Shown: positions 21,781 through 31,269, counted from the first letter of the stretch. The stretch: DNA of 33,858 bases from CAZCJU01 sp964562175 (GCA_964562175.1 CAZLRV010000018.1:1-33858), one strand, 5' to 3'. The notes: generated by a model from the letters alone, not told the origin. Numbers and translations are program-made.

Positions 21781-23718
21781 ATGAAGGTCAATTTCGGTGA
21801 AAAAATTATCGAGGTAAGCTCGCCCTGCACCGTATACGATGCGGCAAAGCAAGCGGAGCTTATAAATAAAAATGTAATATGCGCAAGCGTTGACGGCACA
21901 GTCGTTGAGCTGACACATCCCATTGAGGGCGACTGTGAGGTAAAGCTGCTTACGTTTGCCGACAACGAGGGCAAGCTTGTTTTTCGTCATACGGCATCCC
22001 ATATTCTGGCTCAGGCGGTAATGCGTCTTTATCCCGATGCCAAGCTTGACAAGGGACCGTCTACCGAAAACGGATTTTTCTACGATATAGATTGCCCGAC
22101 TCCCTTTACGGCGGAGGTGCTTAAGAGCATAGAGGGCGAGATGAACAAGATAATCAAGGAGAATTTAAGACTTGAGCGTTTTGTTTTGTCAAGGGATGAG
22201 GCTATCGAGCTGATGAAGGAAAAGGACCAGCCCTATAAGATAGAGAAGATAGAATCGCTTCCCGACTCCGCAGTGCTTTCGTTCTACAAGCAGGGCGAAT
22301 TTACGGATATGTGTACGGGTCCGCACCTCTTTTCAACGGGTGCGGTAAAGGCGGTAAAGCTTACGCAATGCACGGGCGCATACCACAACAACGACAGCAG
22401 TCAAAAAATGCTTCAGCGTATAAACGGCGTTGCCTTCCCCTCAAAGCAGGAGCTTAACGAATATCTTGCGGCAGTTGAGGAGGCAAAGAAGCGTGACCAT
22501 AACAAGATAGGCCGTGAGCTTAAATATTTCTGCACGAGCGAGTATATAGGTCAGGGTCTGCCCTGCTATATGCCCAAGGGCGCAAAGCTGTTCCAAATAC
22601 TCAACCGTTACATTCAGGATAAAGAGGAATACGAATACGGCTACGTTATGACGCGTACACCTCTTATGGCAAAGTCGGATCTGTATAAAATATCGGGACA
22701 CTGGGACCATTATCTTGACGGTATGTTCGTTTTGGGCGACCCCGAAAAGGATAAGGAGGTCTTTGCGCTCAGACCGATGACCTGCCCTTTCCAATACCAG
22801 GTATATCTTGCCGATAAGCATTCGTATAAGGATCTGCCGATAAGATACGGCGAGACCTCCACCGTTTTCCGTAACGAGGATTCGGGCGAGATGCACGGTC
22901 TTATAAGAGTACGTCAGTTTACGATAACGGAGGGACACCTCATTCTTCGTCCCGACCAGCTCGAGGAGGAATTTAAGAACTGCGTTAAGCTGCTTAAAGA
23001 GGTAATGACCGACGTGGGACTTGCCGACAGTCTGACATACCGTCTTTCGAAGTGGGATCCCAATGACAAGCAAAAATATATCGGTACGCCCGAGCAGTGG
23101 GACGAGGCCGAAACGCTTATGCGTAATATGCTGAATCATATGGGCATTGAGTTTACCGAGGCAGTCGGCGAGGCGGCATTCTACGGACCCAAGCTCGACG
23201 TGCAGATGAAGAACGTACACGGCAAGGAAGATACGCTCGTTACCGTACAGGTAGACCTTATGCTTGCAAGACAGTTTGAAATGAAGTATACCGACCGTGA
23301 CGGTCAGGAAAAATATCCTTATATAATCCACCGCACCTCGCTCGGCTGCTACGACAGAACGATAGCGCTTTTGCTTGAGCGTTTTGCCGGCGCCCTGCCC
23401 CTCTGGCTCTCACCGGAGCAGATACGTCTGCTTCCCATAGGCGATGAGCAGGTAGAATACGCCGAGGCGGCGGCGGCAAAAATGCGTAAGTACGGCTTGC
23501 GTATAACGGTGGATAAGCGTAACGAGAAGATAGGCTACAAGATAAGAGAGGCACAGCTTGAAAAGCTTCCCTATATGCTCATAATAGGCGAAAAAGAGGT
23601 AAATGACGGCACCGTTTCGGTAAGAGAAAGAGGTGCGGGAGATCTCGGTGCAATGAGCCTTGACGACTTCATAAGCCGTGCGGTAGATGAAAACGCAAAC
23701 AAGGTAATAAAGAATTGA
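21781..23718 (+). CDS. thrS: Threonyl-tRNA synthetase
   Basis: This 645-residue class II synthetase charges tRNA-Thr. The domain order is complete. A TGS domain (~1-60) is followed by the editing domain with HTASHILAQAVMRLYPDAKL (~72-91) and DMCTGPHL (~178-185). The catalytic core carries the zinc-binding Cys in RPMTCPFQY (~336) and motif 2 FRNEDSGEMHGLIRVRQF (~362-379). The C-terminal anticodon-binding domain contains IRLLPIGDEQVEYA and RNEKIGYKIREAQLEKLPYMLIIGEKE. GAGGT lies 7 bases before the ATG. It is the second gene under the T-box, 18 bases after the small membrane protein. The stop overlaps the next start as TTGA. Confidence 0.97.
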   Translation: MKVNFGEKIIEVSSPCTVYDAAKQAELINKNVICASVDGTVVELTHPIEGDCEVKLLTFADNEGKLVFRHTASHILAQAVMRLYPDAKLDKGPSTENGFFYDIDCPTPFTAEVLKSIEGEMNKIIKENLRLERFVLSRDEAIELMKEKDQPYKIEKIESLPDSAVLSFYKQGEFTDMCTGPHLFSTGAVKAVKLTQCTGAYHNNDSSQKMLQRINGVAFPSKQELNEYLAAVEEAKKRDHNKIGRELKYFCTSEYIGQGLPCYMPKGAKLFQILNRYIQDKEEYEYGYVMTRTPLMAKSDLYKISGHWDHYLDGMFVLGDPEKDKEVFALRPMTCPFQYQVYLADKHSYKDLPIRYGETSTVFRNEDSGEMHGLIRVRQFTITEGHLILRPDQLEEEFKNCVKLLKEVMTDVGLADSLTYRLSKWDPNDKQKYIGTPEQWDEAETLMRNMLNHMGIEFTEAVGEAAFYGPKLDVQMKNVHGKEDTLVTVQVDLMLARQFEMKYTDRDGQEKYPYIIHRTSLGCYDRTIALLLERFAGALPLWLSPEQIRLLPIGDEQVEYAEAAAAKMRKYGLRITVDKRNEKIGYKIREAQLEKLPYMLIIGEKEVNDGTVSVRERGAGDLGAMSLDDFISRAVDENANKVIKN

Positions 23719-24410
23719 TCCGCTTCGATCTGCATAATCATTCCTCAAACAGCAGAGATGCGAAGGACAGCATAGAGGACATAGTCGAAAATGCCGTGGA
23801 ATGCTCACTTGATTGCGTGGGCATAAGCGATCATAACTATTGGATAACGGGGAGATTTGACAGGGAGCTGTATGAGATAGAGGCGGCGGCTGAAAAATAT
23901 TCCAAAGAGATAAACGTGCTTCGGGGGATGGAGGTATCCTTCCTCCGTCCCGACGGTATCGAGCCGCATATGCTTGAGGGCTACGACTACGTATTGCTCG
24001 AATATTTTGAGCAGGCGGGGGTCGAATTTGAGAGAGTCTGCGAGTATGCACAGCGTTTTCCGTGCCGTGTGGGTATAGCGCATACCGATATTTTCGGCTA
24101 CGGACTGCGCCACGGTATAGATGCTGCGGCAATGCTTGCACAGCATAATATCTTTTGGGAGCTTAACGTAAATTATGATACGATACACGGTCACAGGGAG
24201 CATAAGTATTGCCGTGACTTTGCCGAGAATGAGGAACAGCGGGCTTACGTGCGTGAGCTTGGGCTTCAGCTGTCCGTCGGCTTTGACACGCACGACCTGA
24301 GCGATTACGATGTGCGGCGAGTCGATAATATGTGCCGACTCATCGCCGACGGCGGCTTTGCCGTGCCGTCGTTTGTAAAAAAACATATTTGCGATAACGG
24401 AGAGTCATAA
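23715..24410 (+). CDS. PHP-domain phosphoesterase
   Basis: This 231-residue protein carries PHP metal-site motifs: DLHNHSSNSRDAKDS (~5-19), GISDHNYW (~36-43), GMEVSF (~74-79), GIAHTDIFG (~114-122) and a late GFDTHDLSDYD (~200). It is related to the TrpH/histidinol-phosphatase group but is not the same type as the HisJ-like protein encoded at 3960-4754. A nucleotide or small-phosphate hydrolase is likely. The TTG start overlaps the thrS stop (TTGA) with AAGGT 9 bases upstream, so it is translated by coupling. Confidence 0.8.
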   Translation: MIRFDLHNHSSNSRDAKDSIEDIVENAVECSLDCVGISDHNYWITGRFDRELYEIEAAAEKYSKEINVLRGMEVSFLRPDGIEPHMLEGYDYVLLEYFEQAGVEFERVCEYAQRFPCRVGIAHTDIFGYGLRHGIDAAAMLAQHNIFWELNVNYDTIHGHREHKYCRDFAENEEQRAYVRELGLQLSVGFDTHDLSDYDVRRVDNMCRLIADGGFAVPSFVKKHICDNGES

Positions 24411-25621
24411 TGAATGAACAACGTATAAAAAAGAAAAAAAACACAATAAGGATACCGAAGCGCACCGCAAGCGTATTCTGCATTTTGTTTGCCGCATTAC
24501 TGCTTTTGTGCATACTCTTTGCCACGGCGTATTTTGTACGTCTTGACAAAAGCAACGAGCTTGAAAAAAATGTGCAGACACTGCGTGCCGACCTCGATTC
24601 ACTGACCGGCAGATATAATGCGCTGAACGAGCAGGCACAGGCGATAAACGAGCTTGTGGGCAAGACCTCAGAGGGGGCGGACGCCTCGCTCGGACTTGAG
24701 GAGATAAGCAAAACTCTTGAGGAGCTTAAGGCGGCAAAAGCGACGCTTGAAACGACCCTCGGCGAGCTTAGAGCCGAAAAAACACGCCTTGAGTCGGAGC
24801 TTAAGCTCTCAAACGATGAGCGATACAATGAGCTTAACACGCAGTATACGGCACTCAGTGAGAGCTACGAGGAAATGGAAAAATCGTATACCGAGCTTCA
24901 AAAGTCGTATACGGAGCTTGAAAAAAAGCTCAAGGGTGCCAATATGATAGCCGACCCGTCGGGCTTCGATTCCCACAAAGACCTTGACAAGGTCTGCTAC
25001 CTGACCTTTGACGACGGTCCCAGCACGAACAACACTCCGAAAATCCTCGATATACTCAAGCAGTACGACATAAAGGCTACCTTTTTCGTAAACAAAAAAG
25101 GTTCAAAGTACGATGAGCTGTATAAGAGAATAGTAAACGAGGGACACGCCATAGGAAACCACACGGCTACGCACGAGTACGACAGCGTATACACGACGCT
25201 TGAGGGCTTCCTTGACGAGTTCAACACGCTCCAAGAACACGTTTACAACGTGACCGGCGTTTATCCGCAGGTGTTCCGCTTCCCCGGCGGCTCGGGCAAT
25301 ACCGTTTACAAAAAACGCAATCCGGAAATAATGGATCTTGCGACCAAGGCTCTGTACGATATGGGCGTTACTTATTTCGATTGGAACGTAAACAGCACCG
25401 ATGCGGACGTTAAGCTGCAAACGGTTGAAAACATAATCAAGAACGCAACCAATACAAGGGGCAAGGACAGAATAATCGTGCTTATGCACGACCTCGGCGG
25501 CAAAACGACAACGCCCGAGGCACTGCCCGCTGTTATCGAGGAGCTTCAAAAGCAGGGCTATGTTTTCCGCTCGCTTAACAACAACGTCGAGCCGGTGCAG
25601 ACAAGAAAGCCGCCCGTTTGA
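24410..25621 (+). CDS. Membrane-anchored polysaccharide (peptidoglycan) deacetylase
   Basis: This 403-residue protein has a basic N-terminus, one membrane helix (~21-43), a long coiled coil (~48-175, with repeated SYTELQKSYTELEKK), and a NodB-type deacetylase domain (~190-395). The catalytic residues are present: D201-D202 in TFDDGPS, H251 and H255 in NHTATH, RFPGGSGN, YFDWNVNSTD and VLMHDLGG. It would remove acetyl groups from wall sugars outside the membrane, with the coiled coil as spacer or oligomerisation arm. TAATG overlap with the PHP gene and GGAGAG upstream support this start. A fused coiled-coil stalk of this length is not typical of the simplest PgdA enzymes. Confidence 0.9.
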   Translation: MNEQRIKKKKNTIRIPKRTASVFCILFAALLLLCILFATAYFVRLDKSNELEKNVQTLRADLDSLTGRYNALNEQAQAINELVGKTSEGADASLGLEEISKTLEELKAAKATLETTLGELRAEKTRLESELKLSNDERYNELNTQYTALSESYEEMEKSYTELQKSYTELEKKLKGANMIADPSGFDSHKDLDKVCYLTFDDGPSTNNTPKILDILKQYDIKATFFVNKKGSKYDELYKRIVNEGHAIGNHTATHEYDSVYTTLEGFLDEFNTLQEHVYNVTGVYPQVFRFPGGSGNTVYKKRNPEIMDLATKALYDMGVTYFDWNVNSTDADVKLQTVENIIKNATNTRGKDRIIVLMHDLGGKTTTPEALPAVIEELQKQGYVFRSLNNNVEPVQTRKPPV

Positions 25622-25626
25622 GTATT

Positions 25627-26229
25627 ATGAAGAAAATAGCTTTTGTCGGCGCTCCGACCTCGGGCAAGACCACGGTAATAGAGGGCTTGGAGAAGCTGTA
25701 CAACAACGAGTGCGAATGTAAGCTGGATATCATACCGGAGCTGGGCAGTATCTTTTTCAGAGATATTTCGAGTCAGATGCTTGAGCGTGACGACGTGTGC
25801 TTAAGACAGATACGTATGTACCGTATTCAGCTCTTGCTTGAGGAAAGAGCTTCTGCGGCGAGGGCAGAGGTGCCGAGCGTTATGCTGTGCGACAGGGGTA
25901 TAGCCGATCTGCTCGTGTATCTTACGGATGAGCAGGTCAAGGACTCGTTTACCGAGTCGGAGCTTGAGGTGCTTTATAAAAATTACGATTCGGTATACTA
26001 TTTTGATGTCGGAGGAATTGAGGATATACGGTCTGCCATGTCCTCAAATCCCTCACGTATCGAGAGAGATGCCGAGCAAATATACGAAATGGCAAAAAAA
26101 ACGTATGCGGCGTGGGCTCCCTCACCGTGCTTTCATGTTATACAGCGGTGCGAGAGCGTTGAGGAAAAGATCAAAAAAGTCGCACTCGCATTAAATAACG
26201 AGTGCGGCTGTGAGCTTTTCAAGCTTTAA
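25627..26229 (+). CDS. P-loop ATP/GTP-binding protein, AAA_28-like
   Basis: This 200-residue protein starts with a Walker A motif AFVGAPTSGKTTVIEGL (G-A-P-T-S-G-K-T) and has a Walker B-like segment VMLCDRGIADLLVYL (~82-96) with the nucleoside-kinase-type DRG. Such proteins (AAA_28 family) resemble nucleotide kinases and are often of unknown substrate. The ATG at 25627 gives the usual MKKIAFVGAP start. A TTG at 25618, overlapping the deacetylase stop, is an alternative. Neither has a good ribosome binding site, so coupling to the upstream gene is likely. Its last 11 bases overlap the convergent ribF, and the terminator of the ribF operon lies within its coding end. Confidence 0.75.
   Translation: MKKIAFVGAPTSGKTTVIEGLEKLYNNECECKLDIIPELGSIFFRDISSQMLERDDVCLRQIRMYRIQLLLEERASAARAEVPSVMLCDRGIADLLVYLTDEQVKDSFTESELEVLYKNYDSVYYFDVGGIEDIRSAMSSNPSRIERDAEQIYEMAKKTYAAWAPSPCFHVIQRCESVEEKIKKVALALNNECGCELFKL
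26173..26206 (-). terminator. Terminator of the ribF operon, inside the convergent gene
   Basis: CGCACTCG (26181-26188) and CGAGTGCG (26199-26206) form a perfect 8-base stem with a 10-base loop. Read on the minus strand it is followed by AC and then six T (26178-26173). It lies 13 bases beyond the ribF stop, within the coding sequence of the P-loop protein. Confidence 0.8.
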
Positions 26230-27124
26230 AATATTCTATTGTGCTTATGACGTTTTTTCTTATCTCCTCCTTGAGTGCATCAAGCGAGGGGAATTTTTTT
26301 TCTTCTCTGAGATATTCGTAGAAGTCAACTTGTATCGGCCTGCCGTACAGATCGCCGTCGTAGCCGATGATATGCGTTTCGCAGTTCACCCCATCGCCTC
26401 CGACGGACGGACGAGTGCCGACATTTGCGCACGCCGGATAGCTTACTCCGTCTACCGTTGCACGGCAGATATACACGCCGTGGCGGGGTATTATGCACTC
26501 TTGGGGAAAGTTTTGATTTATCGTCGGGAAATCGAGCGTGCGTCCGAGCTTGTAGCCGTGTACGACGTTGAGCTTTATCGAAAACGGGCGTGTGAGCATT
26601 TGCCTCGCACCGCTCATATCTCCGTCGGCTATCAGACGGCGTATCAAGGTGGAGCTGACTGTCATACCGTCCTGCTTTACTTCATCGACAACGGACACGT
26701 CACAGCCGTATTTTTTGCCGAGGGCAACAAGCTCGCCGCTTTTCGATGCGGCGTTTTTGCCGAAGGTGAAATTGAAGCCACAGCAAAGCATTTGAGCGCA
26801 GCAGGTGCTTTTCAATATATCGCAAACAAATCCCTCGCCGCTCATATTTTTTATCTCATCGAAGCGGCTCAAGAAAAGACAGTCTATGCCGAACGATCCA
26901 AGCAGCTCGTTTCTTTGCTCGGACGATATTATATACGGTTGCCCTGACTTTGAGCCGTAGCCGTCGATGCTCCACACGGCACTGCATATGCCATGCTCGG
27001 CGGCGTAACGCTTTACCTCCTCTATCAACCGCATATGTCCGAGGTGAAGCCCGTCAAAGCTGCCGAGTGCGACGGCGCATGGCGGGCAGGCGCATATATC
27101 TTGACCGAGCCTTACCGTTATCAT
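26219..27124 (-). CDS. ribF: Bifunctional riboflavin kinase/FAD synthetase
   Basis: This 301-residue enzyme makes FMN and then FAD from riboflavin. The N-terminal adenylyltransferase half has ALGSFDGLHLGHMRLIEEV (~19-37) and SSTLIRRLIADGDMSGA (~155-171). The C-terminal flavokinase half has GYKLGRTLDFPTINQ (~186-200), HGVYICRATVDG (~207-218), ANVGTRPS and VDFYEYLREEKKF (~266-278). Length is normal. The start ATG overlaps the rsmG stop as ATGA, so the two are translated together. This is the last gene of its operon and ends 13 bases before its terminator. Confidence 0.96.
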   Translation of the reverse strand: MITVRLGQDICACPPCAVALGSFDGLHLGHMRLIEEVKRYAAEHGICSAVWSIDGYGSKSGQPYIISSEQRNELLGSFGIDCLFLSRFDEIKNMSGEGFVCDILKSTCCAQMLCCGFNFTFGKNAASKSGELVALGKKYGCDVSVVDEVKQDGMTVSSTLIRRLIADGDMSGARQMLTRPFSIKLNVVHGYKLGRTLDFPTINQNFPQECIIPRHGVYICRATVDGVSYPACANVGTRPSVGGDGVNCETHIIGYDGDLYGRPIQVDFYEYLREEKKFPSLDALKEEIRKNVISTIEYFKA

Positions 27125-27846
27125 AGCAAGGGCTCCTTGACGATGGTCGCATATCGCCTCGGGTAGCGCGGCGGGGTGGAATGGAGCTTTTTGACTGTTG
27201 CCGCCTTGCGTGACAGCTCACCCTGCGGAGTGATAAGCGGCTTGTCCGATACCTTATCGAGCCTTGCACCGAGTGCGGTAAAGGCTTTTTTTGCCTCATC
27301 TATGCTTTCGTTACCCGAGCGCATGGCGATAAATATACCGCCTCTTTTCACAAACGGCAGGCACAGCTCGGAAAGCACCGGAAGTGCGGCAACGGCACGT
27401 GCCGTCACGGCATCGAAGCTCTCTCGCAAGGATGAGCCGACACAGGACAGCTCCTCGGCACGTCCGACGAGCGTTTTCAAATTTTCAAGTCCGAGCAGTG
27501 AGGCAACGCCCTCAACGAAGCGGACTTTTTTCTCCGTCGAGTCGAGTGCGGTGACGGTGACATCCTCCCTCAATATCGCAACGGGAACGGACGGGAAGCC
27601 GGCTCCACAGCCCACATCGAGAAGTGTCGAGCCTTGCGGAATAAGCTCGGCTATTGCCGCACAATCGACTATGTGCTTGTATATTACCCCGTCCGTGTCA
27701 CGTATGGAGGTCAGATTGAACGACTCGTTCGTTTTCAGCAAATGCTCCGTAAAGAGTTGAAAAAGCTCACATTGCCGCTCGCTCGGCCGGGGCAATTCGT
27801 TCAGCTCAAAAGCGTTGAGCAATTCTTGCTTAAAGTTATCAACCAT
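27121..27846 (-). CDS. rsmG: 16S rRNA m7G527 methyltransferase
   Basis: This 241-residue SAM-dependent methyltransferase modifies G527 of 16S rRNA. Recognisable family segments are NESFNLTSIRD (~40), the SAM loop LLDVGCGAGFPSVPVAI (~74-90), ALDSTEKKVRFVE (~99-111), the conserved FDAVTARAVAALPVL (~139-153) and KRGGIFIAMRS (~163-173). Sequence length and motif order are standard. It starts one base after the yhaN-like stop on this strand and overlaps ribF by 4 bases. The nearest Shine-Dalgarno-like AGGA is rather far from the ATG (about 12 bases), which suggests coupling to the upstream gene. Confidence 0.96.
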   Translation of the reverse strand: MVDNFKQELLNAFELNELPRPSERQCELFQLFTEHLLKTNESFNLTSIRDTDGVIYKHIVDCAAIAELIPQGSTLLDVGCGAGFPSVPVAILREDVTVTALDSTEKKVRFVEGVASLLGLENLKTLVGRAEELSCVGSSLRESFDAVTARAVAALPVLSELCLPFVKRGGIFIAMRSGNESIDEAKKAFTALGARLDKVSDKPLITPQGELSRKAATVKKLHSTPPRYPRRYATIVKEPLL

Positions 27847-27847
27847 T

Positions 27848-30115
27848 TTATTTTTTTATCCTGATAATATTCGTTTCCGGTATTGCAACGCATATCTCGC
27901 CCTCACGCACGCCGCAGGTGAATATAATGCTCTGAAGTCGCTCCGGCGTGCCGACGGATGAGAGAAGCGCAAGTATTCTTTTCAGCCGCTCCGTGTCGAT
28001 ATGCGCAAAGCTGTCGTCGAACATAAGCGGCGGCGTGCTTTTACGGTAAAGCGTGTTTACCAACGCAAGACGCAGACTTATGTAAGCGCTGTCCCTCGTT
28101 CCCGTGCTGTAAGCCTCTGCCGAATGCGTCGAGCTTCCGTCGGTGACCGATACGGCATATTCGCCGTCAACACCCACACCGTTGTATTTTCCGTCGGTTA
28201 TAAGCGACATATACGCCGCGCTTTCACGTGCAAGCTTGGGTGATATACTGCCCCTGAGAGAATCGGAGGCGGCTTTTAAGGCATCGTAAGCAAGAAGCAA
28301 TGCATCGTGCCTTTTTTTCTTTTCGGCAAGCTTGTTTTTCATAAATTCGAGCGTATCGTAAAGCGTGACGCTGTCCTTTGCCGAAGCGGTAAGTGCGGAG
28401 AGCTTTTTCTCATCGTCAAGTATTCGTTCGTCGAGCGTTTGTATGGACGAGAGCAAAAAGGCCAATCGGTGCTTTTGCTCGTCCTCCTTAAATGCGGCAA
28501 GCTCATCTGTCTTAAGTATTCCTTTTATTCTGCTCTTTTGCTCGTCCGTGTTTATACCCGAGGTCTTTTCAAGCAGACTTTCATACAGTGCCTCGTCCTT
28601 TTTGTATTCACTCTCAAGCGTTGCGAGCAGCTTTAACAGCTGTCCGACACGCTCCGCTTCAAGTCCGAGCAGGTCGGCATTTGGCTCTGTTTTGCGATAG
28701 TGCGAGGTTATTTCCACGGCCTCCGCTTTCTTTTGCTCTATGCGCTCCCGCAATGCCTCACAGCGTGAGCCGGCATTTTCGATATCCTCACGCTTTTTGG
28801 TTATCGTTTCTTCCTCTTGCTTTACACGCTCTATCAGCTCCGTCAGCTCTCGGATGTCGGTACAGCCGAACGGCTCGGCAAGCTTGCGTATCTCGTCCCG
28901 AGCATTCCTTGACTTGTGTGAAAAGGAATAGGCAAACATATCGAGCAGAACGCCGAAGGCACTGCAACACGCACCGACTGCATTATAATGCATAAACGTC
29001 AAAATAACGCCCGCAAGTATTGATAATAATCCCGCGATCATAAGCCCAAGCCCGATCTTGCGGAAACGCTTCTGCTCTTGTTCATGGTGCTGCAGGCTCG
29101 ATAAAACGGCTTCCTCGCCGCCGGACTCGTTCAAGAGGTCGAGCAGCTCCGCACTCTCACCGCTCACACGCAGACTCGATTCCGCACCGACAAGCGCTTG
29201 CTCCGATTCCGAAAGCTCCGCTTGAAGCTCGTTAAGCTCCGCTTGAAGCCTCTTAAGCTCCGATACGTATTCCTCACTCGGTGCTTGCCCGTTTTCGGTG
29301 CATTTTTCAAGGCTTTGCTCATAGGTGAGCCTTGATGCCTCTGCGGCTTTTTTCGCATCCGTGCATTTTTCTTTCATCGCTATCGCAAAATATGCGGAAT
29401 ACTCGTCAAGCCTTGCACGTATCTGCTCGGCGGCGGTGTTGTTTTCCTCACGCTTTGCACGGTCGGAGGCTATACGCTCCTCTGTCTTGAATATCTCGCT
29501 GTTTGTCTGCTGAGCCTCGCTCAGCTTTATTTCACATTCGGCAATGCTTTTTTCAAGCTCGTATATCTCCCCGCCCTTTTTGTTTTTGTAAAGCAGGGAG
29601 ACACGCTCCTCGTCAATTTTTTTAAGTGCCTTTGCGGTGTTAAGCTCCTCATCTGCCGAAAACAGAAGATTTTCAACCGCATCGGTCAAACGTCTGCCCT
29701 CAACATATGTACCGGTAAGCTCCGAAACGTATGCGCTCGACACGAAAACACGTTCCGGAACACCCAAAAACACACGATCGGGCGTGCTGTCCTTGAATAC
29801 GGGCGTATGCTCCTCGTCGGTAATGGAAACATTTTCCTTTGCTCCGCCCTTGACCAAAAGCAACTCACGCTCTATTTGATATTGTCGTCCCTCAAATACC
29901 ACGGTCATGTTGCCGCCGCAGGATGTTTTCCCCCACGGTATGTATTTTTCACGCTCCGCACTGCTCAGACCGTAAAACATAAATTTTATAAATGCGGCTA
30001 TGGTGCTTTTTCCCGTTTCGTTACAGCCCTCGATGATATTCAGACCGGGGCAAAGCTCCGTGCGAAGCGACGAGAGCATACCGAATTGCTCTATGTATAA
30101 CGATTTTATGTACAT
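27848..30115 (-). CDS. yhaN: YhaN-like SMC/Rad50-type ATPase with membrane segment
   Basis: This 755-residue protein has the split ATPase of the SMC/Rad50 type. Walker A is G30-C-N-E-T-G-K36-S37 near the N-terminus, and Walker B/D-loop PPLMFDDSFAHIDTERL lies at ~692-708. Between them are long coiled coils. At ~350-395 two hydrophobic helices (IGLGLMIAGLLSILAGVILTFMH and NAVGACCSAFGVLLDMFAYSF) break the coil, a hallmark of YhaN of Bacillus subtilis and absent from SbcC. It pairs with the nuclease encoded next door, as SbcC does with SbcD. The function of the pair is poorly known; a DNA-end or membrane-associated DNA repair role is presumed. GAGG precedes the ATG by 5 bases. Confidence 0.82.
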   Translation of the reverse strand: MYIKSLYIEQFGMLSSLRTELCPGLNIIEGCNETGKSTIAAFIKFMFYGLSSAEREKYIPWGKTSCGGNMTVVFEGRQYQIERELLLVKGGAKENVSITDEEHTPVFKDSTPDRVFLGVPERVFVSSAYVSELTGTYVEGRRLTDAVENLLFSADEELNTAKALKKIDEERVSLLYKNKKGGEIYELEKSIAECEIKLSEAQQTNSEIFKTEERIASDRAKREENNTAAEQIRARLDEYSAYFAIAMKEKCTDAKKAAEASRLTYEQSLEKCTENGQAPSEEYVSELKRLQAELNELQAELSESEQALVGAESSLRVSGESAELLDLLNESGGEEAVLSSLQHHEQEQKRFRKIGLGLMIAGLLSILAGVILTFMHYNAVGACCSAFGVLLDMFAYSFSHKSRNARDEIRKLAEPFGCTDIRELTELIERVKQEEETITKKREDIENAGSRCEALRERIEQKKAEAVEITSHYRKTEPNADLLGLEAERVGQLLKLLATLESEYKKDEALYESLLEKTSGINTDEQKSRIKGILKTDELAAFKEDEQKHRLAFLLSSIQTLDERILDDEKKLSALTASAKDSVTLYDTLEFMKNKLAEKKKRHDALLLAYDALKAASDSLRGSISPKLARESAAYMSLITDGKYNGVGVDGEYAVSVTDGSSTHSAEAYSTGTRDSAYISLRLALVNTLYRKSTPPLMFDDSFAHIDTERLKRILALLSSVGTPERLQSIIFTCGVREGEICVAIPETNIIRIKK

Positions 30116-30130
30116 TTATTCCTCACCTCA

Positions 30131-31243
30131 TCACTTCTTTTTAAGCATCTGCAGACCGATACGCAAGGCACTCTCGGCACGCTCTCTTACCTCACGCTCG
30201 GGCGAATCGAGCATAGGCTTGAGCTTTTCGTAAAATGCGCCTCTTACAGTCGGGTCGTTTGCCAGCTCGTCGCTGTCAAGACGGGGGCTTGTTTCGTCTA
30301 TTATCCGTATCGTGTTTACGCCCGTTATGTGTTGCTCTATAAGCTCTGCGGATATTGAAAGCTCCGAATCCACCTCACCTGTCAATGTCGCTCTTACCGA
30401 GGTATCCGAATCGAAACGCTCGTCCGCTATTCTTTGAGCTACCGCCTGTACAAGCTGTGCGTGCGTTTCGAGAGCGGTAACATCGATCTCAATACGCTCA
30501 TAGCGGCGTTGAGTCAACTGCTTTGTCGAAAAGCTCGGACGGAACACGCCCGCACCCTTTTCGCACTTCAAGGTGATAACGCTCTTTTTGCCGCATTCAT
30601 CCCAGCCGCGTCCCTCCGGACAACCGCTGTAGGCATAGTAGGTCTTGCCGCATTGATGCACGCCGTCGGAGGTGTGAATGTGACCGAGGGCGACATAGTC
30701 AAAGCCGGAGTCGCCTATATCCTTGAGCGTTATCGGACAGTATTTGCCGCCCCCGACGATGTCTGCGTGTATGGAAAGAATGTTTATTTTTCCCTCATCC
30801 TCCGGATGCTTGCCCGCAATGGGGTTCGTTTCCATTGCCTCGGCGGTGAAAGCGAAGCCGTACACGTCCGTATTTATGTCGTCAAACGAGAATTTTGAAA
30901 GCGTTGGGGATGTAAATATGTATACGTTTGACGGGAATTTTACATTCGCATAGGGCGAATGCGGCTTGTAAGGGTCGTGATTGCCGGGGGATATCACAAA
31001 TCTGCAATTCGGCACACGCTCAAATTGAGAGGTCAAAAGCGATATCGTACTGCGGCAAACGTATTCCGAATCGAAAAGATCGCCCGGCAGCAGCATTATG
31101 TCGGCTTTTTCCATCTCCGCATAAAGTATCAGTGAAGTAAATGTACCTCGCAAAAGCTCGCGCTTTGTTTTTGCCATCTGCACGGTGCTTGCCGAAAACG
31201 GGCTGTCCAAGTGCAGATCCGCACAATGTATTATTTTTATCAT
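30131..31243 (-). CDS. yhaO: YhaO-like metallophosphoesterase (SbcD/Mre11 type)
   Basis: This 370-residue calcineurin-like phosphoesterase carries all five metal-site blocks: CADLHLDSP (D9, H11), LLPGDLFDSE (~52-61), ISPGNHDPY (~86-94), NILSIHADIV (~153-162) and ALGHIHTSDG (~184-193). The cap segment that follows is shorter than in SbcD. Together with the YhaN-like ATPase encoded 15 bases downstream it matches the B. subtilis yhaO-yhaN pair, here without yhaM. It should be a Mn-dependent nuclease. AGAGGTG is 4-5 bases before the ATG. Confidence 0.85.
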   Translation of the reverse strand: MIKIIHCADLHLDSPFSASTVQMAKTKRELLRGTFTSLILYAEMEKADIMLLPGDLFDSEYVCRSTISLLTSQFERVPNCRFVISPGNHDPYKPHSPYANVKFPSNVYIFTSPTLSKFSFDDINTDVYGFAFTAEAMETNPIAGKHPEDEGKINILSIHADIVGGGKYCPITLKDIGDSGFDYVALGHIHTSDGVHQCGKTYYAYSGCPEGRGWDECGKKSVITLKCEKGAGVFRPSFSTKQLTQRRYERIEIDVTALETHAQLVQAVAQRIADERFDSDTSVRATLTGEVDSELSISAELIEQHITGVNTIRIIDETSPRLDSDELANDPTVRGAFYEKLKPMLDSPEREVRERAESALRIGLQMLKKK

Positions 31244-31269
31244 ATAGCACCTCTTAAATTATTCGATCG

